Shown: positions 23,041-36,400 of the stretch, in pieces
How positions within the stretch are numbered: the stretch's first letter is position 1
Layout of the letters: every line of letters starts with the position of its first letter
From: Cepaea nemoralis
Taxonomy: Eukaryota > Mollusca > Gastropoda > Stylommatophora > Helicidae
Direction: 5' to 3'
NCBI GenBank assembly: GCA_014155875.1
Contig: JACEFZ010017415.1
Coordinates: 546,001 to 610,000, forward strand
Length of the DNA: 64,000 nucleotides
The notes under the pieces: model-generated
Told to the model about the DNA's origin: nothing
Seen by the model: only the letters and a program-made list of their open reading frames with translations
Database searches by the model: none
Translations under genes and position numbers: made by a program

Positions 23041-24240
23041 ATCACCGGGTTGTAATATAAACACAACCTTCTACTGGATATGAAACCGGCAGCTGACTTG
23101 TTAGAGGTAAACACTATACCTTGGACAGATATCTGGTATATCTAGTAAAACTGGATATGAGCCCGGAGGCTTGTGTTCTAGAGGTGGACACTCTACCACC
23201 AGCCTTGGACAGATATCTAGTATATCTAGTAAAACTGGATATGAGCCCGGAGGCTTGTGTTCTAGAGGTGGACACTATACCACCAGCCTTGGACAGATAT
23301 CTAGTATATCTAGTAAAACTGGATATGAGCCCGGAGGCTTGTGTTCTAGAGGTGGACACTACACTTCCAAATTGTCCCAAGCTTTATATGGAAATTGAGC
23401 AAAACAGAATTTAAACCTGGCCTACTAGACGTGGACACTACCCACAATGCTCAGATGGGAATCTAGCACAACTGGATATAAACTGGCAGCTAGCATGCTG
23501 CTGATGGGCATTATACCTCCAGGCCACTCCAGCTTGAGATGGGAATCTAGCACAACTGGATATAAACTGGCAGCTAGCATGCTGCTGATGGGCATTATAC
23601 CTCCAGGCCACTCCAGCTTGAGATGGGAATCTAGCACAGCTGGATATAAACTGGCAGCTAGCATGCTGCTGATGGGCATTATACCTCCAGGCCACTCTAG
23701 CTTGAGATGGGAATCTAGCACAACTGGATATAAACTGGCAGCTAGCATGCTGCTGATGGGCAATTATACCTCCAGGCCACTCCAGCTTGAGATGGGAATC
23801 TAGCACAGCTGGATATAAACTGGCAGCTAGCATGTTGCTGCTGGGCAATTATACCTCCAGGCCACTCCAGCTTGAGATGGGAATCTAGCACAACTGGATA
23901 TAAACTGGCAGCTAGCATGCTGCTGATGGGCATTATACCTCCAGGCCACTCCAGCTTGAGATGGGAATCTAGCACAACTGGATATAAACTGGCAGCTAGC
24001 ATGCTGCTGATGGGCAATTATACCTCCAGGCCACTCCAGCTTGAGATGGGAATCTAGCACAGCTGGATATAAACTGGCAGCTAGCATGTTGCTGCTGGGC
24101 AATTATACCTCCAGGCCACTCCAGCTTGAGATGGGAATCTAGCACAACTGGATATAAACTGGCAGCTAGCATGCTGCTGATGGGCATTATACCTCCAGGC
24201 CACTCCAGCTTGAGATGGGAATCTAGCACAGCTGGAAAGT
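23041..24240 (+). repeat. 84-bp satellite, two subfamilies
   Basis: Subfamily 1 (about 23120-23370) has period 84 (CCTTGGACAG at 23203 and 23287). Subfamily 2 (about 23445-24235) has period 84-85 (AGATGGGAATC at 23537 and 23621), about nine units. The two share length and a core (ATCTAG, then AACTGGATATRA, then GGNCANTATACC, then CCAG), so they are diverged branches of one satellite. Degenerate units lie at the left edge and at about 23390-23445. Because 84 is divisible by 3, all frames without a stop stay open, which explains the long apparent ORFs. Confidence 0.95.
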
Positions 24241-25128
24241 CTCATCTTCACTGTACGAAAATCTAGACATAACTAAATCTCTTACAACTAGGTAAGGCTG
24301 TAAAACAAAGAAAAAGAGTATTCCACACTTCCTGCAGTGAGTAGCTTTAGGCTATGACTAGTTTGGACATTCCTAACCAAGACATTCAAGCTTGATAGTT
24401 CAGAATCAAACAATATGCCAAACCCTACACATCCATTCTATGTAGACTCATGTGGAGCTTTTCAATTGAGGTGGTTTGTTCATGTCTGCAGAATAAGAGA
24501 AAACAGGTAGCCATGATAAGCTAGAGAGACTGGAAGTCAAGGATTAAGATCCCCTTTAAATTGTGGAATTCTGGGAACATTGTTGAACAGTGGCTGAAGA
24601 ATTGGGAACTGAACCTGAAACAAGCAACACAGAAAGCTGTCCCTGTCGTTTGGTGCACACACTCACAAAGTGTAATTTTGCAACTAAAAATGCATTTCGC
24701 AACCAAAAATGCCAAATTGCGCCCAAAACATTTGCATTTAAAAGAAAACTTCCCCACAGCGCAAAGTAATACAATTTATATTGTTATTATTGCTTAGTAT
24801 ATTTATTGAATTTATTTTTAATGATTATTGATTTACTTTGGTTTTAATGATGTGATAAGTGATAACATTGTAGCATCTCAAGAAAATAATAAATCTGCTG
24901 TACAGATCTCTGTACACTGCCAAGAAAGGTGCATTGATTAACATATTTTCTCTTATCATAGAAAATTTCCCTACCAGTACCAACAAGCTGTTATTTTTCA
25001 GTGCAAAATATGGTACCAACATTATTATTGTTTCTTGTATGGTGAAATTCCAATGCCAGAATCCTAGTTAAAAGGACTTTTTGTTCTTCACTCTAGGGCA
25101 TAGGAGCTTGCCACATGACACATGTTTT
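24241..25128. other. No recognisable feature
   Basis: AT-rich sequence. A + frame at 24561-24797 has no recognised domain. Confidence 0.4.
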
Positions 25129-25140
25129 AAATGCTGGGAG

Positions 25141-25280
25141 CCCGGGATGGTTAACCCGGTCAACAAATGCCCACAGAAGTCGGATGTGTCAGGCCCAACG
25201 GCGCAAGAACGCAGCTTTGCTGTAAACAGGCACAACGCAATCACATCCGAAAAAAAACTGGATGAACGAAGAAGAAGAAG
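25141..25280 (+). mobile_element. Short SINE, (GAA)n tail, family A copy 2
   Basis: A 140-bp unit homologous to 20708-20848 and 32272-32414. A perfect 12-bp target-site duplication AAATGCTGGGAG lies at 25129-25140 and 25281-25292. It is probably the youngest of the three copies. Confidence 0.93.
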
Positions 25281-25479
25281 AAATGCTGGGAGAAATGCAA
25301 GAGACTTGTGATTGTCACTGGTTAGATTTATGTGATAGTATTGACAGCTAAGTTTTCTGCCGCCTACTTCCCATTAGAAGACTTAAATGTGTCTAAACAT
25401 CCACCTGGAGTTAGAAGTCATAAATAGTAATCCATCACTAGCACTGCAGAGCTGACACACTGGGTTGAGAACTTTCAGG

Positions 25480-27105
25480 TGTGATCTGGAAGAGAAGATA
25501 GGAGCACTATTATGGTTTTATAATGTGATCTGACAAGGGTGATTTTAAAGTGTGATCTGAAAGAGAAGATTGGAGGATGGTTTTATAGTGTGATCTGAAA
25601 GAGAAAATAAGAACATGAATAGTGTATCTGAAAGAGATTCATGGAGCACTAATGAATGGTTTTATAGTGTGATCTGAAAGAGCGGATTGGAGCACTAATA
25701 GTGTGATCTGAAAGAGAATATTGGAGCACTAATGCAGGGTTTTATAGTGTGATCTGAAAGAGAGGATTGGAGCACTAATAGTGTGATCTGAAAGAGAACA
25801 TTGGAGCACTAATGGATGGTTGTATAGTGTGATCTGAAAGAGAGGATTGGAGCACTAATGGATGGTTGTATTGTGTGATCTGAAAGAGAATATTGGAGCA
25901 CTGATGGATGGTTGTATAGTGTGATCTGAAAGAGAGGATTGGAGCACTAATGGATGGTTGTTTTGTGTGATCTGAAAGAGAATATTGGAGCACTAGTGGA
26001 TGGTTTTATTGTGTGATTTGAAAGAGAGGATTGGAGCACTAATGGATGGTTGTATAGTGTGATCTGAAAGAGAATATTGGAGTATCAATGGATGGTTGTA
26101 TAGTGTGATCTGAAAGAGAACATTGGAGCACTAATGGATGGTTGTATAGTGTGATCTGAAAGAGAAGAACAGAACATGAATACTGTATCTGAAAGAGAAT
26201 ATTCGAGCACTGATGGATGGTTTTATTGTGTGATTTGAAAGAGAGGATTGGAGCACTAATGGATGGTTGTATAGTGTGATCTGAAAGAGAACATTAGAGC
26301 ACTAATAGTGTGATCTGAAAAATAACATTGGAGCAATAATGGATGGTTGTATAGTGTGATCTGAAAGAGAACATTGGAGCACTAATAGTGTGATCTGAAA
26401 GAGAACATTGGAGCAATAATGGATGGTTGTATAGTGTGATCTGAAAGAGAAGATCAGAACATGAATAGTGTATCTGAAAGAGAATATTGGAGCAATAATG
26501 GATGGTTGTATAGTGTGATCTGAAAGAGAAGATCAGAACATGAATAGTGTATCTGAAAGAGAACATTGGAGCAATAATGGATGGTTGTATAGTGTGATCT
26601 GAAAGAGAACATTAGAGCACTAATAGTGTGATCTGAAAAATAACATTGGAGCAATAATGGATGGTTGTATAGTGTGATCTGAAAGAGAACATTGGAGCAC
26701 TAATAGTGTGATCTGAAAGAGAACATTGGAGCAATAATGGATGGTTGTATAGTGTGATCTGAAAGAGAAGATCAGAACATGAATAGTGTATCTGAAAGAG
26801 AATATTGGAGCAATAATGGATGGTTGTATAGTGTGATCTGAAAGAGAAGATCAGAACATGAATAGTGTATCTGAAAGAGAACATTGGAGCAATAATGGAT
26901 GGTTGTATAGTGTGATCTGAAAGAGAACATTGGAGCACTAATAGTGTGATCTGAAAGAGAACATTGGAGCACTAATGGATGGTTGTATAGTGTGATCTGA
27001 AAGAGAAGATCAGAAGATGAATAGTGTATCTGAAAGAGAATATTGGAGCACCGATGAATGGTTTTATTGTGTGATCTGAAATAGAGGATTGGAGCACTAA
27101 CAGTG
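25480..27105 (+). repeat. 46-bp satellite with a 318-bp higher-order repeat
   Basis: The basic unit is GTGTGATCTGAAAGAGAACA followed by TTGGAGCACTAATGGATGGT and TGTATA (46 bp), with shorter variants that contain AGATCAGAACATGAATAGTG. From about 26290 to 26940 the pattern of variants itself repeats: identical blocks are offset by 318 bp, a higher-order repeat. The apparent minus-strand ORFs are by-products. Confidence 0.95.
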
Positions 27106-27331
27106 TGGCAGGTAATTTTATGGCTGGGTCTCTAACCTTGTACAGTGAATATAGAGATTTCCCTAGCACAGTTATAGTGACCAGCATGATATTTACCATG
27201 TGGCTGCTATTAGTCACTGAAAATAACCCCACATGACCCCCTCAATGCACTTTGCTGTTTTGTAAACAGGAATACTTTGTACTGACTGTTAAGTATGATA
27301 AACATCTGTTCCGGTTGGTTTTGTTTCACAG

Positions 27332-27418
27332 ATTGGCATCATTGGAGGCTCAGGTCTGGATGATCCTCAACTGCTGGAGAATCGGCAGGAGAAATCTGTA
27401 GTCACTCCATTTGGAAAA
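27332..27418 (+). CDS. MTAP: MTAP exon 2 (phosphate-binding N-terminus)
   Basis: Acceptor TTTCACAG, donor GTAAGC, 29 codons, phase 0 at both ends. Encodes [18 protein letters not shown] and on to TPFGK. The GGSGLDD loop binds phosphate in this family. Confidence 0.95.
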
Positions 27419-30400
27419 GTAAGCAAATATGTTTGAACTATGGATGCCTGCATTTTAACTACAGTTTACAGCTTCTGTTATTTTTATGCTGGTGGAAATT
27501 GTTGGTGTACAGATGTATAACTACTGCCATACGTCCTATTTACTTTTTCCTTTCTACACTCCTTTCTTATAGGAGTGCTTCTTATAAAAATATGCAGCAT
27601 AAGAAAAACATGTTAATACTATGAGATAGAATATGGAATTATAGAACACTTTATTCATTTATACCAAAGCTGTTATGTTAAGAGTCACTGCACTGTTAAA
27701 AGAAATGTAGGAAAACCCTGGCTTTTCCCTATCAATCTTTCACTTTTCATAACTTATGTAGATCATATGTGCAGTTGACCAGTAATAATGGGAAAAAACA
27801 TAACTAGTCAACTTCTTTGTGCTGATGATCAAGTACTAACAGCATTTCGGGAAGAAAATATAGAACTGCATGTAGACTGAACAGCACATGTAACAATTGT
27901 TGTCATTCAACACCACGTCACACACTCAAGGCATGCTCGCAAGTGCCCATTCTCCCTCAGACAAGTATGATTACATATACATCCAGCGGCCAGTTGGCCA
28001 TACATGCCTGTTAGGGAAAGTGGTAGCGGCGCTACTGTCCCAGCTCATGTGTCAGATGAAGGGAGCCACTGTTAGGGAAAGTGGTAGCGGGGCTACTGTC
28101 CCAGCTGACACACCTCATGTGTCAGATGAAGGGAGCCACTGTTAGGGAAAGTGGTAGCGGGGCTACTGTCCCAGCTGATACACCTCGTGTGTCAGATGAA
28201 GGGAGCCACTGTTAGGGAAAGTGGTAGCGGGGCTACTGTCCCAGCTGACACACTTCATGTGTCAGATGAAGGGAGCCACTGTTAGCTCTAGCCACAGAGA
28301 AAGGATACCGTGTAAAAGAAACCATATTAACTGTCTTACAGGTGCATTCTGTACATATTAATACACAGCAGTTGTCAGACTTGTTTAATGTATTACATAA
28401 TATTAAACAGCAGCATAGATACGTTTTCTATGAAATCACAGGCTAATTTATTATTGACAATAACATTGTGCGGTTACTGTTTGTTTCTATCCTTGGTGAA
28501 GAAGTAATGTCTTCCACATGTCCATTATTGCTGAATGTATATTCCTTTGTTGAATCTTTGGAAAACCAGCATTTATACAGAACATTAGAGACACGGTGTA
28601 TGCAGGGAAATTATGTTTATTCTTTTGTAAATTATGTATGAAAGATCCTTATTTTTAGTGGCAAGAAAGACATGATAAAGTGATCATAAAAAAATGTAAG
28701 AAGTCTTACAAGATGGTTATGAATGAAATGCAGAATACGTTTACCCAAGAATGTTTGCAGTGAAGTCTTGCTATTTCTGAACTATCTCACTTAGTACAAT
28801 TTGTTTAGCCCTCAGATGTTCTTGTAACTGGCACTATCAAAGATGTGGATTGTGTTCTTCTTGCCAGGTAAGATTACAGTTGAAATATTCTTTGCTGTGA
28901 AATCTAAATGAATCTATATCACTTCACCTTAATATTGTCTACAAACAAATGTACATATTGTCAAAAATTATGCCATGGACTTTAGTTTTATGGACTTTTT
29001 ATAAACAGTGTACACATGTCTTCACAGCAGCATATTCAATAGGTTTTACAGAAAATGGCTGGTACGGTGGTGATATAAAGTGCATTGAAGGATTTTCATT
29101 TGTATAGCAAGAACACAGACGTAATGGTAACATAAAAGAATATGATTACTTCCAAATGTACAATTGAAGTCAGTGGTATTAATGTTTTGGGGCAAGTCCA
29201 GAAATTCAAATACGTAGATAACATCAGATGGGAAATGTACCACAGGAACAAGGAATAGTATAGGACAAGCAGAAACTGCATTTTATTAAACTAAGAATAT
29301 GCATTACATTCTTGTCAGTATAATTAAGAAAAGGAATTCATAAACCCATGACAAATAAGTGGAGAGAATATGTTAAGCAGTCTTACATCCTGACATGTTG
29401 TTATATCTGCACATGAATTGACAAATAATACTAGAGAGTGAGAGTTGTGTCAAGGCATAATCACCTGTGCCAGATGGCAAGACAATTGATTGTTGACAAT
29501 TGCACACACACACACATAGGGAGATAGAAAGACAGTTAGCCAGTTAACTATTAAGAGTCTCTTATGCAGTATCTCTGACTTCCCAAACTCTGGATGGCTT
29601 AAGAGATTGTAACATTTGATTTGTGAGGTCAGTTTTGCAAACACACCTTTATGTGGGATACCTGGCATAGAACGTAAGATTAAGATGCTGACACCTGGCA
29701 TCATGACTGTTGTTGATGGTAACAATGATATTACACACTTAGGAAAGTAGCAGTCATTTGCAGATTTTCATACACATTCAGAAATTGGATTTGGAGAGAA
29801 ATTGCATGGTATTTTAGCATACATCTTAACAAGACACATTGATCCAATACTGATATTGTTTAGCTTATCTTTGCTGTTTTAGACATGGCAGGAAGCACAA
29901 CATAGCACCCTCAAATGTCAATTACAGAGCTAATATCTGGGCACTGAAAGAGGAGGGCTGTACTCACCTAGTAGTAACCACTGCTTGTGGGTCACTGCAA
30001 GAAAATATCCACCCTGGAGACATAGTCCTTATTGATGACTTTATTGACAGGTAGACCAGCAGTTTTCCATCCTTCATGTACATACCAACTTCATGCCATT
30101 TGTGCAGTTATTCTTGTTAACATTTTTTGGATCATCTGTGAGTGTATCTTAGATGTAAGATGTAAGTAATGGACCATAAAAAAATGTTCAGAACCTATTT
30201 GTTCAAAGTGACTTAAATTTACACACACAAAAAAACAACATACATGAACTTGTCCTTTAAACATACTATGTTTCTAAAAATCACACCACCTTGTATGCTC
30301 TTACGCCTTACAAAACAACTGCATGCATGCTTTGACTGCCAGGTTTTGTCCTGCTCACGTAGAAATGTCTTCCCTGCATGAATCCTTCATCATCAAACCG

Positions 30401-33400
30401 TGCCCTACAGAGTGCATTTGTAAGTGTACCCAAACAGATGGAAATTACAGGGCTATAAGGTAGATGGAGTACAGTCCAGTCTAATTTGGCAGTTGCCTTC
30501 CATGTTTTCTGACTTGTGTGAGAGTGCAATGTCATGTTGGAGCAGCAGTTCTGCTCAACTCTGCAGAGTGGCTTGTTGAGTTTTGTTCGTGTTTGGATGT
30601 AAACTTAAGAATGAATGGTCTCACCTCTTGGCATCACTTCCACAAGTATCTACACAGGCAGTGATCGTAACCTTTTCTGCTGACGGAGTTGTCTTAAATT
30701 TCTTTGATTTTGGTGATTGTGGATGATGCCACTCCATTGACTGCACTTTGATCTCAGGCTCAACACAATGTGCCCAGGTTTTGTCACCCGTAATAATCTT
30801 TGATAAAAAGTTCTTTCTCTCAGCATGTTCAATGTTTCAGAACAAATTGTTTTACTTTGAAAATGTGCTCGTTCATGGAACCCATCTTGCGCAAACCTGT
30901 GAATTTTTCAGAGTTTTGAAAATGTTCATTGTGCTTCCCTTGCTGACTAACAGCTGCAAGTCAAAATGTTGACTTGTAAAGCCCTTGTCATCCAACGAAT
31001 AATAACATAGCACGTTTCAGCATGTCTTGACTGGTACCCTTGGCTGGACGTCCAAAGCAAGGAAGATCATGCAGCTCCATCTCTGAAATTTCTGAAGCTT
31101 TAAGCCTGTCTCTGTCTTTATTATTTGCTGAGAAAAAAATTTGGTGAATTACATTGTGACAATTTTCACATCTCTGAATGATCTCAACTTACTGTTGATC
31201 CCAACTTACTGTTGATATCGTCTGTATTCTGTTCTTGAAACAATGGTCTAGACAGTGTTCAACTGTCAGTGTGTCAGCCTGTCCAACTCTTATAGTGATT
31301 CTTTATTCAGGTTCAGTTTGTGAATCTTGCTGCTTGCCATTTCTTATTCTGATGATTTCTGCTACTTTGCCTTGCCTCTTGTTGCTACTTTGACTTTTGT
31401 ATTTTCTTGTACACAATTCAGGCAGCTGGTGGTTACAACAATGCCATCATTGTATGGAATGTCTCAGGACTTCTGTTGATGTCTCTCATTCTGATTGTCA
31501 TGCTGTCTGCTTTGGTTGTTTTTCTGTTTTTTGTCTTGTGATATCCCACTGTGCTTCTTGCCTGTTACCATCTTCTATTTGTGTCTATTTTGGATAATGT
31601 GGTTCCCTTCTTCTTAAGTAGTTTGATCTGGTGCTTCTGTTTGCTTCAGAACAATTTCAGTGCCTGTTTTTTTACTAGGGAAGCCTTTAATTAACAGGAA
31701 TTTGTTTTATAAAGTGCAAGGAAGTATAGACAACAGAAAGTCTTACTTCAGGACACAAACTGGCTCTTAATGCACCCGATGTAGGGTACAATCTACAGAA
31801 GAATGAAGGTTTAGTATGGAGACAGTTGTTTGAGTCAGGGGGGGAGAGTATGAATGGGTAGAAAGATTTTGAAATTTACTTTTCTCATATAGAGTATTGT
31901 TGCTGCAAAACAATGTCTGACCCCATACAGCTGTACATGCAGTGGATACCATATGTGCACTGAAATGTGAGGTCTTGAAACAATCAGCATACAGTCCAGA
32001 CTTGGCGCCATCAAACTTTCACTTGTCTGGACCCTTGAAAGAGCATTTGTGGGGTCAGAGGTTTGCCAAAGTGAGGAATGTACTCTCATGCACTATGTCA
32101 GTTAACATCTGTAGACTGTATGATCAACATCACTCACTTTGGCAGGTACCATTAAATGAATGTGGAGCTGCAGTAATAAGTGTTTATGTGCTTACTCCAG
32201 TCCTCAGCAGTGGCAGGATTCTGTTTTCCCCAATTAGTTCAACCCAACATTACAACATGAGATTTTCATCTCTGGGAAGGTTAACCCGGTCAACAAATGC
32301 CCGCAGAATCCGGATGTGTCGGCCTAACGGCTCAAGAACGCAGCTCTGCTGTAAACAGGCACAACGCAATCACGTCCGGAAAAAAAAACTCTGGATGAAT
32401 GCAGAAGAAGAAGAAGATTTTCATCTTCATTAAAAAACCATTGTGTGATGGTGCCGGGTCAACCCAGTACAAGATAATTGTCTGGGGATTGTCTGAAAAT
32501 TGTCTGGGGAAGTATGGTAGTGAGAAAGAGACTAGGCCACCCCCACATCATTATGCCATGACCTAGATTGTTTGAAGGCCTGACACTTCCTAGCCCAACA
32601 GCAGTGTTTGCGAAGGGACTACCTTTACTGCGGTGGCTCAAGGAGTTCAGGTGTCAAGGTCGTTGAAATGACTGCTGACCATGCACACATTGCAGGGAAA
32701 GTTGCAGGTATGTAGACTAAAGACCATCACCATGTGGGCTTCCTGTCACCTTTTAACACTCCCATGCTGTAATACTTTTTTTGAAGGTCTCTGTTTTGTC
32801 TCAGGTCTGTCTCTAGTGCTTCTTGTAGGAGCATTTTACACAGCCCAGCATCAACATCCCAAACTCTGGCTCCATGAGCATCATTCCATGTTTAGCTTAG
32901 CAAACATAGTTTGGCTTATACCAATATTTGTAGTATCCTATTTTGTATATGGTGACGGGGTGATGGTTATTGTATATAAGTAAACACTTACAGAATCTCC
33001 AATTACATCACAAGTTGTATCAGAATTTACTTTATTGATTGAGTGTGTAACATTTCATGTTTGTTACAATAATTTGATAATCAGTGCTGAATGTATTCTC
33101 TTCTAAGAACCACAAAACGGAAACAATCCTTCTATGATGGCACCTTGAATGATTTCCAGGGCATCAGCCACATCCCCATGAATCAACCGTTTTGCCCGTT
33201 GTTGAGGACAGTAAGTACCGGAGAATTGTTATGGTTGTGTGCTTGTCTACAAACGCTCATGTTTATGTACAGAATGCTGTCTGGGGAGGTGATGGACAGT
33301 TGATCACCACATACAGTGGGCATCGTGAGCATTCCAGCCACGAGTAGTCACAGTTGGTAAAGGACTACCTGTAGTCAGAGTGTAGTCAAGGCTGGTCAAG

Positions 33401-36400
33401 GACTACCTGTAGTCAGAATGCCACTTGGCATCAATATTTTGTAAAGGACTACCTGTAGTCAGAGTGTAGTCAAGGCTGGTCAAGGACTACCTGTAGTCAC
33501 AATGACACTTGGCATCAATATTTTGTAAAGGACTACCTGTAGTCAGAGTGTAGTCAAGGCTGGTCAAGGACTACCTGTAGTCACAATGACACTTGGCATC
33601 AATATTTTGTAAAGGACTACCTGTAGTCAGAGTGTAGTCAAGGCTGGTCAAGGACTACCTGTAGTCACAATGACACTTGGCATCAATATTTTGTAAAGGA
33701 CTACCTGTAGTCAGAGTGTAGTCAAGGCTGGTCAAGGACTACCTGTAGTCACAATGACACTTGGCATCAATATTTTGTAAAGGACTACCTGTAGTCAGAG
33801 TGTAGTCAAGGCTGGTCAAGGACTACCTGTAGTCACAATGACACTTGGCATCAATATTTTGTAAAGGACTACCTGTAGTCAGAGTGTAGTCAAGGCTGGT
33901 CAAGGACTACCTGTAGTCACAATGACACTTGGCATCAATATTTTGTAAAGGACTACCTGTAGTCAGAGTGTAGTCAAGGCTGGTCAAGGACTACCTGTAG
34001 TCACAATGACACTTGGCATCAATATTTTGTAAAGGACTACCTGTAGTCAGAGTGTAGTCAAGGCTGGTCAAGGACTACCTGTAGTCAGTTGGCATCAATA
34101 TTTTGTGTTGCTGCGTTTGCTGGCTCTGAACTCAAGCGTATTCCATACACGTGCTACTACTTCTAGTACACTGCACTGATGTTTGTGTGTGGATTAGCTT
34201 CCCTATTACCAGTGTCCCTCGCAACAGGTGAACCCACCCCTGACTTCAGAGGTACTTGTAATTTATGTCCCTCAAGTCAAGGACGAGATGTCAACATTTT
34301 AATCCAACTGTCCGGTTGAACACACTACCTCAACATCAGCACACCTGATGTTTAAGAATGAGAGCTCTTATCTGTATTTTGTTGTAGGTAGGTTTTCTAA
34401 TTGTGAAATTCTGCAAAGGCAGCTGCCCATATGGCAGAGTTATGATTATTTCAGGAAGGATGTTTAACGTACGCATCATGCAGGCAAGACATATTTTTCA
34501 GCCATAGCCAGGAATACTGGAATCATCATGTGCTTCTTCGCACTTAAGGTCAGCTTAATGAATTTCCAATGCTTTCTGCCTTTTGCAGCACATTTATTCA
34601 AGCATTTTCCAGTCCATATCTTGAAGGTCATTATTCTGGAATTCACAAGATGAAAGAAACATTGTAATAGCAAGAAACATGCTTAAATGATAATTACATA
34701 TTATTGGGGAAATGGGAACTTTAACAAAGCACTAGACACAGGAGTGCTTATGGTCCAATGTTGTTGGCCTATGCTCCATGAGTAGTGAGAGGCAGAGATG
34801 AAATGTTGACGGGATGAGGTTCATACCAAACCATCTTAGGTAGTTTGTACAGCAAATGTTTCATTGTTTTCTTTCAGTATTGAAACATCATTTTATTGAA
34901 TCAAAAACATGTTTCAGTGTTTGGTGTTATTTCCATCCCGTAGCTTTTAGCATCAAGCATTAAATATTTGGGATTCTCTTTCCGTGAGAGGGGGACTATG
35001 ATCACCATTGAAGGACCCCGATTTTCAACTCGTGCTGAGAGTAGGTTGTGGAGACAGTGGAGAGCCGATGTTGTTAACATGAGCACTGTTCCAGAGGTGA
35101 GAATATTGTTTCTGTGCTGAATTTACATTCAGCTTGATATGTCATAAGTTATTGCTAAATATAGGTGATAGAAATTACACGAAACGTTTCTGGCCAGCCG
35201 GACTGCTTTTAGTAAGTACAATTATAAAACGTCTAATGTTTAAAACATGGAATATATGTTAGTGGGAGTCTGTGGCGAAGTGGTCAAGCCCTTTGACTCA
35301 GGCTCCAAAGGTTGTGGGTTTGATTCCGGTCATCGCTAGAGCTACGGAGTTCGTGCTTGGTGCGACGCTTTCCGCGCTGCGGAAAAAGACCGAGCCATAT
35401 GGGATAAAACCCGGTGCAATGAAGTCAACCCAGTTGACTTTTAAGCGACTGACTTTATATATGTTAGTGGGAAAGGTTTCAACATTTGTAATTTGGTCAC
35501 TGCAAGTATTTATCAGAATGTGTATATGTGTTTCATGGACCTCATTAGAAACACACAGCAACACTGTCACTTCAGACATTGCAGTCAATGTGCTAGATTT
35601 CACACAACACAAATACATAGAATATGAAAAAATGCATTATGTAATTTTCGGTGTGAATTTCATTTATTTGCGTGACCATTAGTTCTTTTCTCTGTAATCA
35701 GAACTTATGTGAGAAAATATTAGGCAAGCATGGCAACACAGAGGCAGATCCAGTTATCAGTTGGGGTATCTTCATTGCACTCCGGACATGTCCATAGGTG
35801 CTCAGATCCTCCCCCCAGCATATGCATCAGCGTCCGGTGGCTAATAGTGCCAGTTCTGTGTTGGTTGACGAGGCGCCTTGTTTCCCCGATGTACCTCTCG
35901 CGTCTGGCTGTGCCGATTCTTACTCCCAGGTCTTTCATCCTGGACAGCGATGTGGAACCACTGACGTCAAAGTCCTCTGTTCTCGCCATATCTTTGAGGA
36001 CGTTAATAATATCGGCACGATACATGGGCTGGCCATCTACAGGGGGTGCGGAGCCAGCCAGTTTGTCAGCTCGTTCATTTCCCTCGACTCCCGCATGTCC
36101 CGGGATGAAGATGAAGGTGACTTTACGGACAACATAATTCTGCAGCGACTCAGTCCACTGTCTACGTACAGATCCAGCTTCGACCTTCTGAATCATGCTC
36201 ATTGAATCACTTAGTACACACACGTTGGTATAATGCTGTGATTCCAGCCATATGAAAGCCTGTGTAACTGCCATCACCTCCATCGTCATGCTGCTCGTGG
36301 TCATAGAGTGGGCACCACTGGATTCTTGAACGGTTCGGCCCGCTGAACGGGCTGTAAATGCCCACGCACTTCTCTGCTGCTTTACAACAGATCCATCTGT

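Noticed and set aside
23114..24229. Open frames across the 84-bp repeats on both strands
   Set aside because: The period is divisible by 3, so frames stay open automatically; no domain is encoded.
24561..24797. 78-codon + frame
   Set aside because: No recognised family and shadow frames of equal length exist on the other strand.
33345..34100. CRISPR-like look of regularly spaced palindromic repeats
   Set aside because: The whole 84-bp unit is conserved, spacers included, and the context is an animal gene intron. It is a satellite.
34944..34951. Alternative MTAP exon 6 acceptor at the second AG (34949-34950)
   Set aside because: It would read into a stop within the exon, while the upstream AG keeps phase 0 and aligns with the human protein without gaps.
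35268..35340. tRNA gene at the head of the 35.3-kb element
   Set aside because: Perfect 16-bp target-site duplication around a 189-bp unit shows it is a SINE.
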